64,000 nucleotides of DNA from Cognatitamlana onchidii (GCF_004804355.1 NZ_SRWZ01000001.1:620001-684000); one strand, 5' to 3'. Positions 16,907 to 27,205 are shown, counted from the stretch's first letter. A program made the numbers and translations. The notes: generated from the letters alone by a model not told the origin.

Positions 16907-19414
16907 ATGAAATCTATCAAAGCTTTAGTATTATCCCTTTGTTTGGTATCACTTACTGGTCATGCACAAATTATTGGCAAAATACTCGAAGAAAATTCAA
17001 ATCAGCCATTAGAGTATGCTACGGTAGCGCTTTATAAATCCTCAGATAAATCTTTAATTTCGGGAGTGATTACTTTAAAAGATGGCAGTTTTAAGATGGA
17101 AGATATAAACAAGGGGACCTATTATCTTGAAGCCTCTTTTTTAGGCTACCATAGCAAAACTTTGTCTTCTATAATTGTTGCTAAAAAAAACACTCCTGTA
17201 GACCTTGGTAATATATTTTTAACCATTAATAACGATGAACTTAATGAGGTTGTAATAAATGCCAAGACATCTACAGTTATTAATAAAATTGACCGACAAG
17301 TATTCAACGCTAAAGCTTTTCAAAATACTCAAGGCGGCTCTGCCACCGATGTAATAAGTAATTTACCATCAGTAAGTATTAATAGTCAAGGAGCGATTAA
17401 TGTAAGGGGCGATGATGGTTTTGTTCTTTTAATTAACGGCAAGCCAATACAGGGAAGCCCGTCCGATTTTTTAAATCAAATACCTGCAAACGCTATACAG
17501 CGCGTTGAGATGATTACAGCACCTTCGGCAAAATATGACCCCGAAGGACAGTCTGGCTTATTAAACATTATTACCAAGAAAGGTGCTATTAATGGAAGTT
17601 TTGCTCAAATAAATACTAATCTTGGCTTCCCTTCTATCGAAGATTATGATAATAAAGAGCCAACCCATAGATATGGTATTGACGGCATTTACAACATTAA
17701 AAAGGATAAGTGGAACATTTCTTTAGGCGCCAGTTACCAAAGAAAGGATATTAGTGGTAGGCGAGAAGGCTTTGTCTACACCATTGTTGATGGCATTTAC
17801 ACAGAATTCCCTTCTGATGGCGAACGCAGTTTTGATGAAGAAAACTACTCTGGAAGGTTTACCGTAGACTTTTTGCCCGATGATAATAACGAATTTTCTT
17901 TAGGATTCTACGCTGGAAAACGTGATAAAGCAAGAACAGCAGATATTCTATATAACAATCAAGCCTATCCTGTTGGGGATCCAGATAACAAACTATTTGA
18001 ACTTACCTATTTTAACGAAAACCTAAGAATTCGTAAAGGCGACTTCATACTTGGAAGCTTGGATTACAAACATACATTCAAGAACAGCTCCCAACTTTCT
18101 GGATCTATACTATACGAATACACCCAATTAGGAGGGCCTACAACCAATAGAAACTTAAACTATCCAGACACAGAAAACCTTATTCAAGATGAATATAACA
18201 CCAACGATAATCCTCTAAATGGTTATCGAGCTCAGGTTGACTATGTACTAAAACCCATGTCGTTTGGTACTTTAGAAACGGGTTATCAATTTAGATCGCT
18301 TAATAATAGAGGTGATTTCTTTTATGGAAGACGGTATGACTATGATGATGATTTTGAGCGTGTGGATTTATTTTCTAGTGATATTGATTTAAATAGGAAC
18401 ATTCACTCGGGGTACATTCAATTAAGCGGTGCTAAAGATAAATGGGAGTACGCTGCAGGTCTTCGCTTAGAAATACTTGATAGGGAGTTAATGCTTGCCG
18501 ATAAAGCAGGGACGACATCAGAAACACTAAATTATTGCTACGAAAAACTTTTTCCTTCTGGACAACTTCAATATGCAATAAACGAAACTACAACTCTTAA
18601 AACAGCCTACAGCAAACGAGTGGATAGGCCTTCAGCTTTTAAATTAAATCCGTTTAGAGAAAGAGAGCACTCTGAGACCTTAGAACAAGGCGACAAAAAC
18701 CTCTTGCCAGAGTTTACAGATCTGGTAGAACTGGGGATGACGAAAAAACTCGGAAAAAACAACTCCTTTTTTGCGACAGCTTATTTTAAGCATGTTGAAA
18801 ACTTAGTTAATAGAGTCAATCAAATATATGACGGTCCTCCTATTGATCCGAACGATCCTAGGTTTGACAACGTAGTTTTAGACAGAATTTATTCGAACGT
18901 GGGAACAGGTCAATCTTTAGGGCTCGATTTAGGATTAAATATTAATTTTACCGAAGATTGGAGTAATTTCTTTGGAGCAAACATCTATAATTTTAAGCTT
19001 GATGGTGTTTATAATGAAAAACCTGTTAAAGGAAACGCTACGCAATACTCTTTAAACTTAAACAGCAACTATAATTTTAGCGATACCGCGACACTTCAGT
19101 TCACCTTTAACTACTTATCAGAAAGAAAAACTGCTCAAGGTGAAGATTCGAGATTTTACTCTCCAAATTTAAGTTTTAAAAAGAGCTTTTTAGACAACCG
19201 TATTGTGGCAACTTTACAATGGCAACATATAGATATGGGGCTATTGAACACCAATGAACAGCGCATTACAACCTCTGAACCTAACGAATTTTTCACCACT
19301 ACCAACTATGTTTACGAGGTCGACATGGTTATGTTAAACCTATCTTATACATTCAGGAATACTAAAAACAAATCAAAATTCATTGATAGTGAATTTGGTA
19401 AAAAAGAGTTTTAG
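16907..19414 (+). CDS. TonB-dependent outer-membrane receptor with CarboxypepD-reg-like domain
   Basis: The 835-residue protein has a signal peptide (MKSIKALVLSLCLVSLTGHA), an N-terminal carboxypeptidase-regulatory-like beta sandwich (IIGKILEENSNQPLEYATVA), a plug domain (DVISNLPSVSINSQGAINVR, RVEMITAPSAKYDPEG) and a large C-terminal beta barrel ending LNLSYTFRNTKNKSKF. The plug and barrel pattern is the 'outer membrane beta-barrel family' version of TonB receptors, without a SusD partner. It probably imports a small glycan or sugar. It is divergent from the LacI regulator and convergent with the NagX-like gene. Substrate is inferred only from the neighbourhood. Confidence 0.88.
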   Translation: MKSIKALVLSLCLVSLTGHAQIIGKILEENSNQPLEYATVALYKSSDKSLISGVITLKDGSFKMEDINKGTYYLEASFLGYHSKTLSSIIVAKKNTPVDLGNIFLTINNDELNEVVINAKTSTVINKIDRQVFNAKAFQNTQGGSATDVISNLPSVSINSQGAINVRGDDGFVLLINGKPIQGSPSDFLNQIPANAIQRVEMITAPSAKYDPEGQSGLLNIITKKGAINGSFAQINTNLGFPSIEDYDNKEPTHRYGIDGIYNIKKDKWNISLGASYQRKDISGRREGFVYTIVDGIYTEFPSDGERSFDEENYSGRFTVDFLPDDNNEFSLGFYAGKRDKARTADILYNNQAYPVGDPDNKLFELTYFNENLRIRKGDFILGSLDYKHTFKNSSQLSGSILYEYTQLGGPTTNRNLNYPDTENLIQDEYNTNDNPLNGYRAQVDYVLKPMSFGTLETGYQFRSLNNRGDFFYGRRYDYDDDFERVDLFSSDIDLNRNIHSGYIQLSGAKDKWEYAAGLRLEILDRELMLADKAGTTSETLNYCYEKLFPSGQLQYAINETTTLKTAYSKRVDRPSAFKLNPFREREHSETLEQGDKNLLPEFTDLVELGMTKKLGKNNSFFATAYFKHVENLVNRVNQIYDGPPIDPNDPRFDNVVLDRIYSNVGTGQSLGLDLGLNINFTEDWSNFFGANIYNFKLDGVYNEKPVKGNATQYSLNLNSNYNFSDTATLQFTFNYLSERKTAQGEDSRFYSPNLSFKKSFLDNRIVATLQWQHIDMGLLNTNEQRITTSEPNEFFTTTNYVYEVDMVMLNLSYTFRNTKNKSKFIDSEFGKKEF

Positions 19415-19484
19415 TAACAAGCTAGCTACTACTTGCTCTCCAAGCAACCCTACATTTAAGCTTTGAAACCTTTATTAACTAAAA

Positions 19485-19509
19485 AAGCGCCTACATAATG
19501 TAAGCGCTT
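19485..19509 (-). terminator. Terminator hairpin between TonB receptor and NagX-like gene
   Basis: AAGCGC...GCGCTT arms extended by TAC/GTA form a stem. Read on the minus strand it is followed by TTTTTT, so it fits the end of the HK-RR-NagP-NagX transcript, 130 nt past its last gene. It may work in both directions. Confidence 0.65.
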
Positions 19510-19638
19510 CATTAGCTATTAATATCTCTAATCCTAAGTAAGAATTTAGAGATGCATAATTACAATATGTAAATAAACTGTTATGTAACATTTGTTACAT
19601 AAAAAAATCAAGTCACATAATTTCAATAAGTTAATGTT

Positions 19639-20736
19639 TTAAATTTTTATAAAAATTTTTCTTTTAGCCATTACATAAGCTAAAAGCGCGTAAAAACACA
19701 CCACACAAAAAGCGTAAAGAAATGATGAGAATTCTAAACTAAAATAAGGATTAACAAAAACGCTCCTAAACACCCAGTCATGTAGACTCTGTTCTTTATT
19801 TATTTGCACAAGGTACATGACCTTATTTATGAAGATTGATAAAAAATAGAGGGTAATTGCATTCATCCCTATATATTTAAATAGCGTACCAAACTGTACT
19901 TGCCTAATATCTACCAAATAATAAATTCCAGATAAAAATAATACGCCCCATCCACTTGATACTAGAACAAAACTACTACTCCAAAGGGCTTTATTTATTG
20001 GAAATACTGTACTAAAAGCATACCCTATCAATAACATGGCAAACCCAGTAAAGACTAAAGGCACTAATTCTTTTGACATGTCCAGTAATCTGCCCACCAA
20101 AACACCAATTAAACAACTTACTACCGCAGGCAGTGTACTAAAAACACCTTCAGGATCATAATCTGACCGCCACATATGGCTGCCTAATAAACACCTATCT
20201 AAATAGGTTACCCAGTTGGTTTCCACCCTATCAAATGAGGGGAGCGCTCCATTGGAGTGAGGAAAAGGAACAAAACCTAAAAATAACCAATAACCTATGA
20301 GTAGACTTATTGAAACCCCAAGTAGCACTTTCCAGCTACCATTAAGGTAAAGTATAGAGGTAATCAAAAAAACAATACCTATTCTTTGCAACACTCCAGG
20401 TATTCGTGCTGTACTTAGTTCTACAATAAAAGGAAAATCAATAGTAAACCAATTAAGAAACAACCCCAATACTATTAGCTTAACACTGCGTATTACCACT
20501 TTTTTATAAACCATAGCAGACGTGTTTTTGTTCTTGTAGGCAAAGTAAATTGAAACCCCAACAAGAAATAGAAAAAACGGAAACACTAAGTCGGTTGGAG
20601 TAAGCCCATGCCATTCAGCATGTAACAGCGGAGCATATACATAATTCCAATCTCCAGGGGTGTTCACCAAAATCATAGCCACTATGGTCATACCCCTTAG
20701 AATATCCACAGAAGCAATTCTTTGACGTTTTGCCAT
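19639..20736 (-). CDS. NagX/HGSNAT-like multi-pass membrane protein (DUF5009/DUF1624 type)
   Basis: The 365-residue protein has about ten membrane segments and starts RIASVDILRGMTIVAMILVN, followed by LTPTDLVFPFFLFLVGVSIY. These are hallmarks of the heparan-alpha-glucosaminide N-acetyltransferase catalytic-domain family. Bacterial members called NagX recur in GlcNAc operons and are thought to act on, or help transport, GlcNAc or its oligomers; the exact reaction is unsettled. It follows the sugar transporter by 6 nt in the kinase-regulator-transporter operon, which supports a GlcNAc role. Confidence 0.82.
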   Translation of the reverse strand: MAKRQRIASVDILRGMTIVAMILVNTPGDWNYVYAPLLHAEWHGLTPTDLVFPFFLFLVGVSIYFAYKNKNTSAMVYKKVVIRSVKLIVLGLFLNWFTIDFPFIVELSTARIPGVLQRIGIVFLITSILYLNGSWKVLLGVSISLLIGYWLFLGFVPFPHSNGALPSFDRVETNWVTYLDRCLLGSHMWRSDYDPEGVFSTLPAVVSCLIGVLVGRLLDMSKELVPLVFTGFAMLLIGYAFSTVFPINKALWSSSFVLVSSGWGVLFLSGIYYLVDIRQVQFGTLFKYIGMNAITLYFLSIFINKVMYLVQINKEQSLHDWVFRSVFVNPYFSLEFSSFLYAFCVVCFYALLAYVMAKRKIFIKI

Positions 20737-20742
20737 GGGTAA

Positions 20743-22071
20743 TTAATCTTTTTTCAAGCCAACTTTATGACCATAAAATGCATAATAAAGAATAATGATG
20801 TAGCAGGGTAATAAAATCCAATATCCAAAAGACGCTGCCTCTGCTGTTGCTGATAATTCTTGCAAACCTTCATTGAGGAGTTGCTCTTTTTGAGCATCAA
20901 CGATTGCGCCGTATAAAGGCGGTATAATGGCGCCTCCAGAAATAGCCATAATAAGCAGGGCTGATGCAGTTTTGGTGAATTTACCTAAACCATTAAGTGC
21001 TAAAGGCCAGATAGCCGGCCATACCAATGCATTGGCAATCCCTAGTGAAGCCACAAACAACACAGAAGTAAAGCCTGTAGTAAATACAATACAGAAAGAC
21101 AAAGCAACACCAAGTATGGCACTCAATTTAAGAGCAAATGATTGACTTATATATTTGGGAATTAAAAAAACACCTAAAGCATAGGTACCCACCATTGCCA
21201 TAAGGGTAAACAAGGTAAAAAACTTGGCTTCGCTAGCTGGAATATTCAGAGAGATACCGTAAGAAATGATCGTATCTCCTGCTATTACTTCTACACCAAC
21301 GTAAACAAAAAGTGCTAAAACACCTAACCATAAATGAGGAAATTGAAAGATGCTCGATTTTGTCTTTTCGCCATCTTCGGTAGCTTCAATAGGTTTAGCT
21401 TCTACATGCGGCAATGGTGCCTTTCTAATCAACACACCTAAAAGTACTAATACAACAGCCATGGCTATGTAGGGCGTCACCACACTGTCGGCCATAGTAT
21501 TCAATAAATCTGCCTTTTCAGTGACGCTAACAGTGCCTAATTTTTCTTTTATTTCATCTATACCAGATAATAGAATAGCTCCAAATATGACAGAGCCTAA
21601 GGCTCCTGCTACTTTATTAGCAATTCCCATTATAGCAATACGTTTAGCAGCACTTTCTAAAGGACCTAAAATGGTGATGTATGGGTTTGAAGCTGTTTGT
21701 AATAAAGTCATCCCTGCCCCTTGAATAAATATAGCGGTTAAAAACATCCAGTAAGTTCTTGCATTTGCAGCAGGAATAAAAATTAATGCCCCTAAAGCCA
21801 TTATTAATAACCCTAAAGACATACCTTTCTTATATCCTATTTTGTTAATAATATAGGAGGCTGGTAAAGCCATAACTACAAATGAAATATACGATGCCGA
21901 TGCCACAAGATATGATTGCGCATCGCTAAGTTCATTAATGGTTTTCATGAATGGAATTAAGGCACCGTTAATCCAGGTTACAAAACCAAAAATGAAAAAC
22001 AGACCTGCAATAATTAAGATAGGAACTAAGGTGTTATTAGAATTTGGGGTATTTGATTGGTTGTTAGACAT
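20743..22071 (-). CDS. nagP: Sugar MFS transporter, NagP/FucP-like (probable GlcNAc:H+ symporter)
   Basis: The 442-residue major-facilitator protein has 12 membrane segments. FucP/NagP-type motifs are seen: ILIIAGLFFIFGFVTWINGA, PFMKTINELSDAQSYLV, YKKGMSLGLLIMALGALIF and GAGMTLLQTASNPYITILGP. The TASNPYIT segment is typical of the sugar-specific FHS family (fucose, glucose/galactose, GlcNAc). The neighbours (NagX-like, NagB fusion, GlcNAc kinase, GH20) point to GlcNAc as substrate. It lies 26 nt downstream of the LytTR regulator. Substrate is inferred, family is sure. Confidence 0.87.
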   Translation of the reverse strand: MSNNQSNTPNSNNTLVPILIIAGLFFIFGFVTWINGALIPFMKTINELSDAQSYLVASASYISFVVMALPASYIINKIGYKKGMSLGLLIMALGALIFIPAANARTYWMFLTAIFIQGAGMTLLQTASNPYITILGPLESAAKRIAIMGIANKVAGALGSVIFGAILLSGIDEIKEKLGTVSVTEKADLLNTMADSVVTPYIAMAVVLVLLGVLIRKAPLPHVEAKPIEATEDGEKTKSSIFQFPHLWLGVLALFVYVGVEVIAGDTIISYGISLNIPASEAKFFTLFTLMAMVGTYALGVFLIPKYISQSFALKLSAILGVALSFCIVFTTGFTSVLFVASLGIANALVWPAIWPLALNGLGKFTKTASALLIMAISGGAIIPPLYGAIVDAQKEQLLNEGLQELSATAEAASFGYWILLPCYIIILYYAFYGHKVGLKKD

Positions 22072-22097
22072 GATACTTTTTTATATGCTTATTAGTG

Positions 22098-22820
22098 TTA
22101 ATTTTCTTTATCGTCATTAATATTAAAAATGCGCTCTTTGGCTTGCTTGGTATAGTTTCTACCTATAGGTATTTTTCGCCCAGAAATCTCTACAGTATTT
22201 CCCTCTAAAGCACTTATTTTATTTATAGAAACAGTATAAGAACGATGTATTCGCATAAAATTAGACTGCGGTAATTCTTCGGTAATTGCAGACAAGGATT
22301 TATGAACTACATAATCCCCTAAACTTGTAATCACTTTTATATAATCTTTGAGACTTTCTATATAAAGTATATCGTTCAGGTTAATTTTAATAAGCTTCTT
22401 GTTTACCTTTAAAAAAATATGAGGTTCTTGCTGTAAACCTGTATCAGCCGTAGAAGCATTTACATAAACCTGCTGATAAATTTTGTTTACGGTCTTTAAA
22501 AATCTATTAAATGGAATAGGCTTCACTAGATAATCTAAAATATTGAGCTCGAAGCTTTTTACAGCATATTCTCTGTAGGCTGTTGTAATAACTATTAAGG
22601 GTTTGTAGCTTAAGTTGTCTATAAATGTGAACCCCGTCATTTGAGGCATGTTAATATCTAGAAAAATTACATCAATTTTTTCCTGTTCTAATGCCCGATA
22701 GGCTTTTAAGGGGTTGTTAAAAGTTTCAACAATTTCAACGTGATCAAAATTCTTTAAATGATCTTCAATTACATTGATAGCCAAGGGCTCATCATCAATT
22801 ATTATACATTTAATTTTCAT
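22098..22820 (-). CDS. LytTR-family response regulator
   Basis: The protein of 240 residues has a receiver domain (IIIDDEPLAINVIEDHL, phospho-Asp in DVIFLDINMPQMTGF, LDYLVKPIPF) and a C-terminal LytTR DNA-binding domain (LIKINLNDILYIESLKDYIK, FMRIHRSYTVSINKISALEG). The ATG at 22820 shares its A with the TGA stop of the kinase (TGATG), so the two are coupled; a TTG one codon earlier is less likely. With the kinase it probably controls this operon and the divergent susC operon, where two direct repeats 25 bp apart lie upstream. Confidence 0.93.
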   Translation of the reverse strand: MKIKCIIIDDEPLAINVIEDHLKNFDHVEIVETFNNPLKAYRALEQEKIDVIFLDINMPQMTGFTFIDNLSYKPLIVITTAYREYAVKSFELNILDYLVKPIPFNRFLKTVNKIYQQVYVNASTADTGLQQEPHIFLKVNKKLIKINLNDILYIESLKDYIKVITSLGDYVVHKSLSAITEELPQSNFMRIHRSYTVSINKISALEGNTVEISGRKIPIGRNYTKQAKERIFNINDDKEN

Positions 22821-23800
22821 CAAATAGGAATTTTTAAATACAGTTTATACACATCACCTTCTACTTTAGAATCCAAAACAAAGTTACTTGCAAACAACAA
22901 TTTTAATCGTCTTTTAGCATTTTCATTACCAATACCTTTATCTTCTAGCCTCGCCATATTAGGGTTGAAATTATTGGAAATTAAAACCTCCAAATATTCT
23001 TTATTCAGCACTTCAAAGCTCATGTGTATCTTAAGCTTTTCATTACCCCGCATACCATGCTTGAAACAATTCTCTATAAACGACAAAAGCAGGAGTGGCG
23101 GCACTTCTATGTCTTCAATATCACCCGTAATATCCATTTCAGATTCTACCTTGTCTTTAAAGCGCAGCCGTTCAATATCAATAAAATTATTAATGTGATT
23201 TATTTCTTCTAGTAAACTAGCCTTAGAACTCTTTACTTCGTACAAAATATATTGCATCATATCGGATAATTTTATGACCAATCGTGGTGCATTATCCGAT
23301 TTCTGAAGTGTTAAAGCATACAAATTATTAAGAGTATTAAAGAAAAAATGAGGTTGTATTTGGGTTCTTAAAAACTTAAGCTCCGTACTCATTTGTAACT
23401 TTGCTAAATCTTCATTCCTCTTTTTCTCTATAGACCAGTCTATAACTAGTTTAATGGCCATTACAAATCCTATTACATAAAGTTCTCCTAAAATTACGGC
23501 TATGATATGATTTAACTCTAAGAATTTAGCAGGATCCTCAGCCTCTGGCCAAATTTCTTTGGTTACCAAAAGGTAATTAAGCCCTGTTCTTACCAAATAC
23601 ACCATGGCTAACATAAACGCCAATGACAGTATATAGTTTAAGTATTTTTTTCTGAGTATAAATTTTGGTATTAAGTAATAAATATTAATGTAAACAATAA
23701 CAATATGTATAGGAAACTCCACTAAGTTTGATTTCAATGAATACCAATAATCGTCAAAATAACTCCCCCATCTCACAAAATTGAAGAAGAAATAACTCAA
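22820..23800 (-). CDS. LytS-type sensor histidine kinase (His_kinase family)
   Basis: The protein of 326 residues (from a TTG start) has membrane segments through about residue 125. The His_kinase phospho-acceptor site FLRTQIQPHFFFNTLNNLYAL is the family hallmark (shortened here to its core QPHFFFNTLN). An HATPase with LLLSFIENCFKHGM and GIGNENAKRRL follows. The frame stays open upstream to a stop at 23876-23878 and encodes IPITIPIKYHVIFWL, which resembles the usual N-terminus of these kinases, yet contains no ATG, GTG or other TTG. The true start is therefore unclear. Operon: HK-RR-NagP-NagX. Confidence 0.88.
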   Translation of the reverse strand: MSYFFFNFVRWGSYFDDYWYSLKSNLVEFPIHIVIVYINIYYLIPKFILRKKYLNYILSLAFMLAMVYLVRTGLNYLLVTKEIWPEAEDPAKFLELNHIIAVILGELYVIGFVMAIKLVIDWSIEKKRNEDLAKLQMSTELKFLRTQIQPHFFFNTLNNLYALTLQKSDNAPRLVIKLSDMMQYILYEVKSSKASLLEEINHINNFIDIERLRFKDKVESEMDITGDIEDIEVPPLLLLSFIENCFKHGMRGNEKLKIHMSFEVLNKEYLEVLISNNFNPNMARLEDKGIGNENAKRRLKLLFASNFVLDSKVEGDVYKLYLKIPI

Positions 23801-23945
23801 CCAAAATATGACGTGATATTTGATTGGAATGGTGATTGGTATTCTTTTACTTAATGGCGAAATAATTATTAAATTTTAACAGATTTTATTACGAAAACTT
23901 GATTAATATTCAACAATTTTAGTGATATATTCATTAATTAGCAAT

Positions 23946-23979
23946 AAAATCACTGTTTGTTTGTTAAGCCAAAATCACT
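23946..23979 (+). promoter_or_regulatory. Direct repeat AAAATCACT, possible LytTR binding site
   Basis: AAAATCACT occurs at 23946-23954 and 23971-23979, 25 bp apart start to start, in the spacer between the LytS-type kinase and susC. LytTR regulators commonly bind paired direct repeats about two helical turns apart, so these could be targets of the adjacent regulator. The match to any LytTR consensus is not established. Confidence 0.35.
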
Positions 23980-24093
23980 TATCGAATAATCATTGTTGTC
24001 TGTGTGCAAATTGATGTCGTTGATATAATTTTTTTTAAAACAATTTTTATAATAAATAGTTTGGCTCAACTAAAAAAACAAAATAATCAAATT

Positions 24094-27000
24094 ATGAAAC
24101 AAAACTTACAAAGACTTTTCTTAGTTTCATTTCTACTATTCGCGGTTCAAATAGCCGTAGGGCAAGAGAAAGAAATAACAGGAACAGTAACTTCAAAAGT
24201 AGATGGCATACCGCTTCCTGGAGTTAATGTAACAGTACAAGGAACCTCTAACGGAGCTCAAACAGACTTTGATGGGAATTATTCGCTAACGGCTAATGTT
24301 GGCGATGTTCTAAATTTCTCATTTTTGGGTATGACTTCCGTACAAATAACTGTTGGAGATTCCAATGTTATTAATGCCCAATTAGAAGAAGACGCCGAGC
24401 AACTTAACGAGGTTGTTGTTACAGCTTTAGGGATTAAGAAAGAACGAAAAACATTGACTTATTCTGCCCAGGATGTAAAAGGAGATGATTTAACCAAAGT
24501 AAAACAGGTTAATCCTATTAATAGTTTATCAGGAAAATCGGCTGGTCTTACTATTACCAGAAGTTCCTCCGGTGCTGGCGGTGCTACAAAGGTAGTTTTA
24601 AGGGGTAATTCTTCAACAACTAACAATGATCCATTATACGTTATTGATGGTATACCAATGCTAAACAATGGTAATGGTCAAAATGGAGAAACTCCAGGAA
24701 CCAATGTTTTTGGAAGTCAAACAGGAAATAGAGATGGTGGAGACATTACCTCTTTAATTAACCCTGATGATGTTGAAAGCATGACCATATTAAAAGGAGC
24801 TTCGGCAGCTGCCTTATATGGTAGTCAAGGTGCTAATGGTGTTATTTTAATAAATACTAAAAGTGGTAAAGAAGGAAAAATTAAAGTAAACTTCAATACA
24901 ACTATGACAGTTGATAATGTAATTTCTTTACCAAAATTACAAACACAATATCAATCATTATCTGTAGGGCAACCTATTGCTGAAAATGGAGAAGTCGCAG
25001 ACCCAAAGTCATGGGGACCTGCAGCAAGTGGATTATCTAATACAGTAGATGATTTCTTTAAAACAGGCTTTACAGCTATTAATGCTTTATCTCTAAGTGC
25101 TGGAAACAAAAAAGCGCAAACTTACTTCTCTTACGCAAACACAAACGCTACAGGAGTAATGCCTGAAAACAGTTTAAATAGAAATGTTTTCAACCTGAGA
25201 GAAACAGCGCTTTTTCTAGATGAAAAAATTCAAGTATCTGCGAACATTACGTTATCAGATCAAAGAATTCATAATAGACCAGGTAATGGTTTATACTCAA
25301 ATCCTTTAACAGGGTTGTACTTGAATCCGGTTGGAATTGATTTAAACAACTACAAAAACTTTGAATATTTCAATACAGCGACCAACATGATGGATCAATA
25401 CAGAACCTCTTTTGATGAAAATATTCAACAAAACCCGTATTGGTTAATTAATAGAAATCCAAGTAAAGACATAGTGCAACGTGTTCTAGCTAGCGTTAGT
25501 GTTAAGTACCAAATCAATGATAATTTCGCATTACAATCTAGAGGCAGTTATGATAAATCATTCTTTACTTTTGAGAAAAAGTTGTTTGCTGGTAGTGACC
25601 CTACGTTTGTACCCGATACAGGGCGCCATATTCTAGAAAAAACGGAAAACACTCAACAGTATTTGGATTTAATTGGAACTTATAACAAACAATTATCTGA
25701 AGATTTTGATTTCGGACTAACCCTAGGTACTAGTTTAACAAAATATAGAATTGGCGATCAAATTCAATTAGATTCTGGTCCAGAAGGATTAAGGTTCCCT
25801 AATGAATTTACCATTGCTAATTTTAGATCATCAAATGGAATAAGACAACAGGTTGCCAACCGTGAAGTTCAATCGGTTTTTGGTGCTGCAAATGTTGGCT
25901 ATAAAAATATGCTATTTCTTGATATAACAGGAAGAACCGATTGGTCTTCTACGCTCGTCAATACAGATTCCAATTCATTCTTCTACCCTTCTGTAGGTTT
26001 AACAGGAATTTTAACGGAAGCTTTTGATATGGGAGAGTCCATCTCTTTTGCTAAAGTACGAGCGTCTTATGCAGAAGTTGGTAAAGACATCCCTGTTTAT
26101 GCAACCGTTCCTTTAAGAACTATAGGAACAACCAATTCCGGAGGAACCATTGGATCTGCAAATCAAGCAACCTTTGCTCCAAGAGAAGGAGAAACACTTA
26201 AGCCAGAAAGACAAAAAGCTTTTGAAATAGGAACAGAATGGCGTTTCCTGAATAATAGATTAGGTATAGATTTAACATATTACGATTCTACAACAGAAAA
26301 TCAAATATTCTTTATAGCCGCACAGCCTAACATCCAAGGGTATACTCAAAACATTGTTAATGCTGGTGAAATTTCAAACAAAGGTATCGAACTAGTACTT
26401 TCAGGAAAACCAATAGTAAACGACAACTTAAAATGGAATACCGCATTAAACTTTGCCCAAAACAAAAATAAAGTGGTATCTGTGCACCCTTCTTTAGAAA
26501 ATGGAGAAGCCATACTTACAGCTCCGGGGGTTAATGGTTACGGTTACTCTTTAATTGAAGGTGAAGACTTTGGAAGTATTAGAGCTCGCTCTGTAATAAG
26601 AGATGAAAATGGAACACCCATAGTTACCGACGATGGGTCTGGTAACTTAACTATAGAAGCCACAGAATTTGAAACCGTAGCTCATGCACAACCAGATTTT
26701 ACTTTAGGATGGAACAACACTATTGACTTCAACAACTTCAGCATCAACTTCTTGGTAGACGGTAAGTTTGGAGGTGATGTATTAAGTGTTACTGAAGCAG
26801 TAAATGACTTTTATGGTGTTTCTCAAGCATCAGCCAACACCAGAAACACTAATGGAGGTTTTGTAAACGTAGTAACAACAGACGGAACTCCTGCTCAAAT
26901 GACAGCTCAAGATTATTACACAAAAACTGGTGGTAGAGCTGGCTTACTTGGCGAATATGTTTATAGTGCTACTAATGTGAGCTTAAGAGAGTTTTCTGTG

Positions 27001-27201
27001 GGATACACCATTCCAAAACCAGGAGAATTCTTTGAATCAATCAAGCTATCGCTTATTGCTAATAATCTATTCTTTTTCTACAAAGATGCGCCTTTCGACC
27101 CTAATATCGCATCAAGTACTGGTATAGGCTTACAAGGTGTTGACATTTATGGGCAACCGTCAACAAGAAGTATCGGATTAAACATTAATGTAAATTTCTA
27201 A
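24094..27201 (+). CDS. susC: SusC/RagA-family TonB-linked outer-membrane protein
   Basis: The protein of 1035 residues starts MKQNLQRLFLVSFLLFAVQI (signal peptide), followed by a carboxypeptidase-like domain (ITGTVTSKVDGIPLPGVNVT), the SusC signature near the plug (LNEVVVTALGIKKERKTLTY), a plug with LYVIDGIPMLN and ASAAALYGSQGANGVILINT, and a barrel ending in aromatic-alternating strands (SIGLNINVNF). It imports oligosaccharides across the outer membrane with SusD. The ATG at 24094 is preferred; an in-frame start at 24004 would put an AT-rich leader before the signal peptide. SusD follows after 4 nt. Confidence 0.95.
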   Translation: MKQNLQRLFLVSFLLFAVQIAVGQEKEITGTVTSKVDGIPLPGVNVTVQGTSNGAQTDFDGNYSLTANVGDVLNFSFLGMTSVQITVGDSNVINAQLEEDAEQLNEVVVTALGIKKERKTLTYSAQDVKGDDLTKVKQVNPINSLSGKSAGLTITRSSSGAGGATKVVLRGNSSTTNNDPLYVIDGIPMLNNGNGQNGETPGTNVFGSQTGNRDGGDITSLINPDDVESMTILKGASAAALYGSQGANGVILINTKSGKEGKIKVNFNTTMTVDNVISLPKLQTQYQSLSVGQPIAENGEVADPKSWGPAASGLSNTVDDFFKTGFTAINALSLSAGNKKAQTYFSYANTNATGVMPENSLNRNVFNLRETALFLDEKIQVSANITLSDQRIHNRPGNGLYSNPLTGLYLNPVGIDLNNYKNFEYFNTATNMMDQYRTSFDENIQQNPYWLINRNPSKDIVQRVLASVSVKYQINDNFALQSRGSYDKSFFTFEKKLFAGSDPTFVPDTGRHILEKTENTQQYLDLIGTYNKQLSEDFDFGLTLGTSLTKYRIGDQIQLDSGPEGLRFPNEFTIANFRSSNGIRQQVANREVQSVFGAANVGYKNMLFLDITGRTDWSSTLVNTDSNSFFYPSVGLTGILTEAFDMGESISFAKVRASYAEVGKDIPVYATVPLRTIGTTNSGGTIGSANQATFAPREGETLKPERQKAFEIGTEWRFLNNRLGIDLTYYDSTTENQIFFIAAQPNIQGYTQNIVNAGEISNKGIELVLSGKPIVNDNLKWNTALNFAQNKNKVVSVHPSLENGEAILTAPGVNGYGYSLIEGEDFGSIRARSVIRDENGTPIVTDDGSGNLTIEATEFETVAHAQPDFTLGWNNTIDFNNFSINFLVDGKFGGDVLSVTEAVNDFYGVSQASANTRNTNGGFVNVVTTDGTPAQMTAQDYYTKTGGRAGLLGEYVYSATNVSLREFSVGYTIPKPGEFFESIKLSLIANNLFFFYKDAPFDPNIASSTGIGLQGVDIYGQPSTRSIGLNINVNF

Positions 27202-27205
27202 GAAA

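Noticed and set aside
16852-17037. Frame overlapping the start of the TonB receptor
   Set aside because: It is out of frame with the receptor, whose signal peptide and domain are clear.
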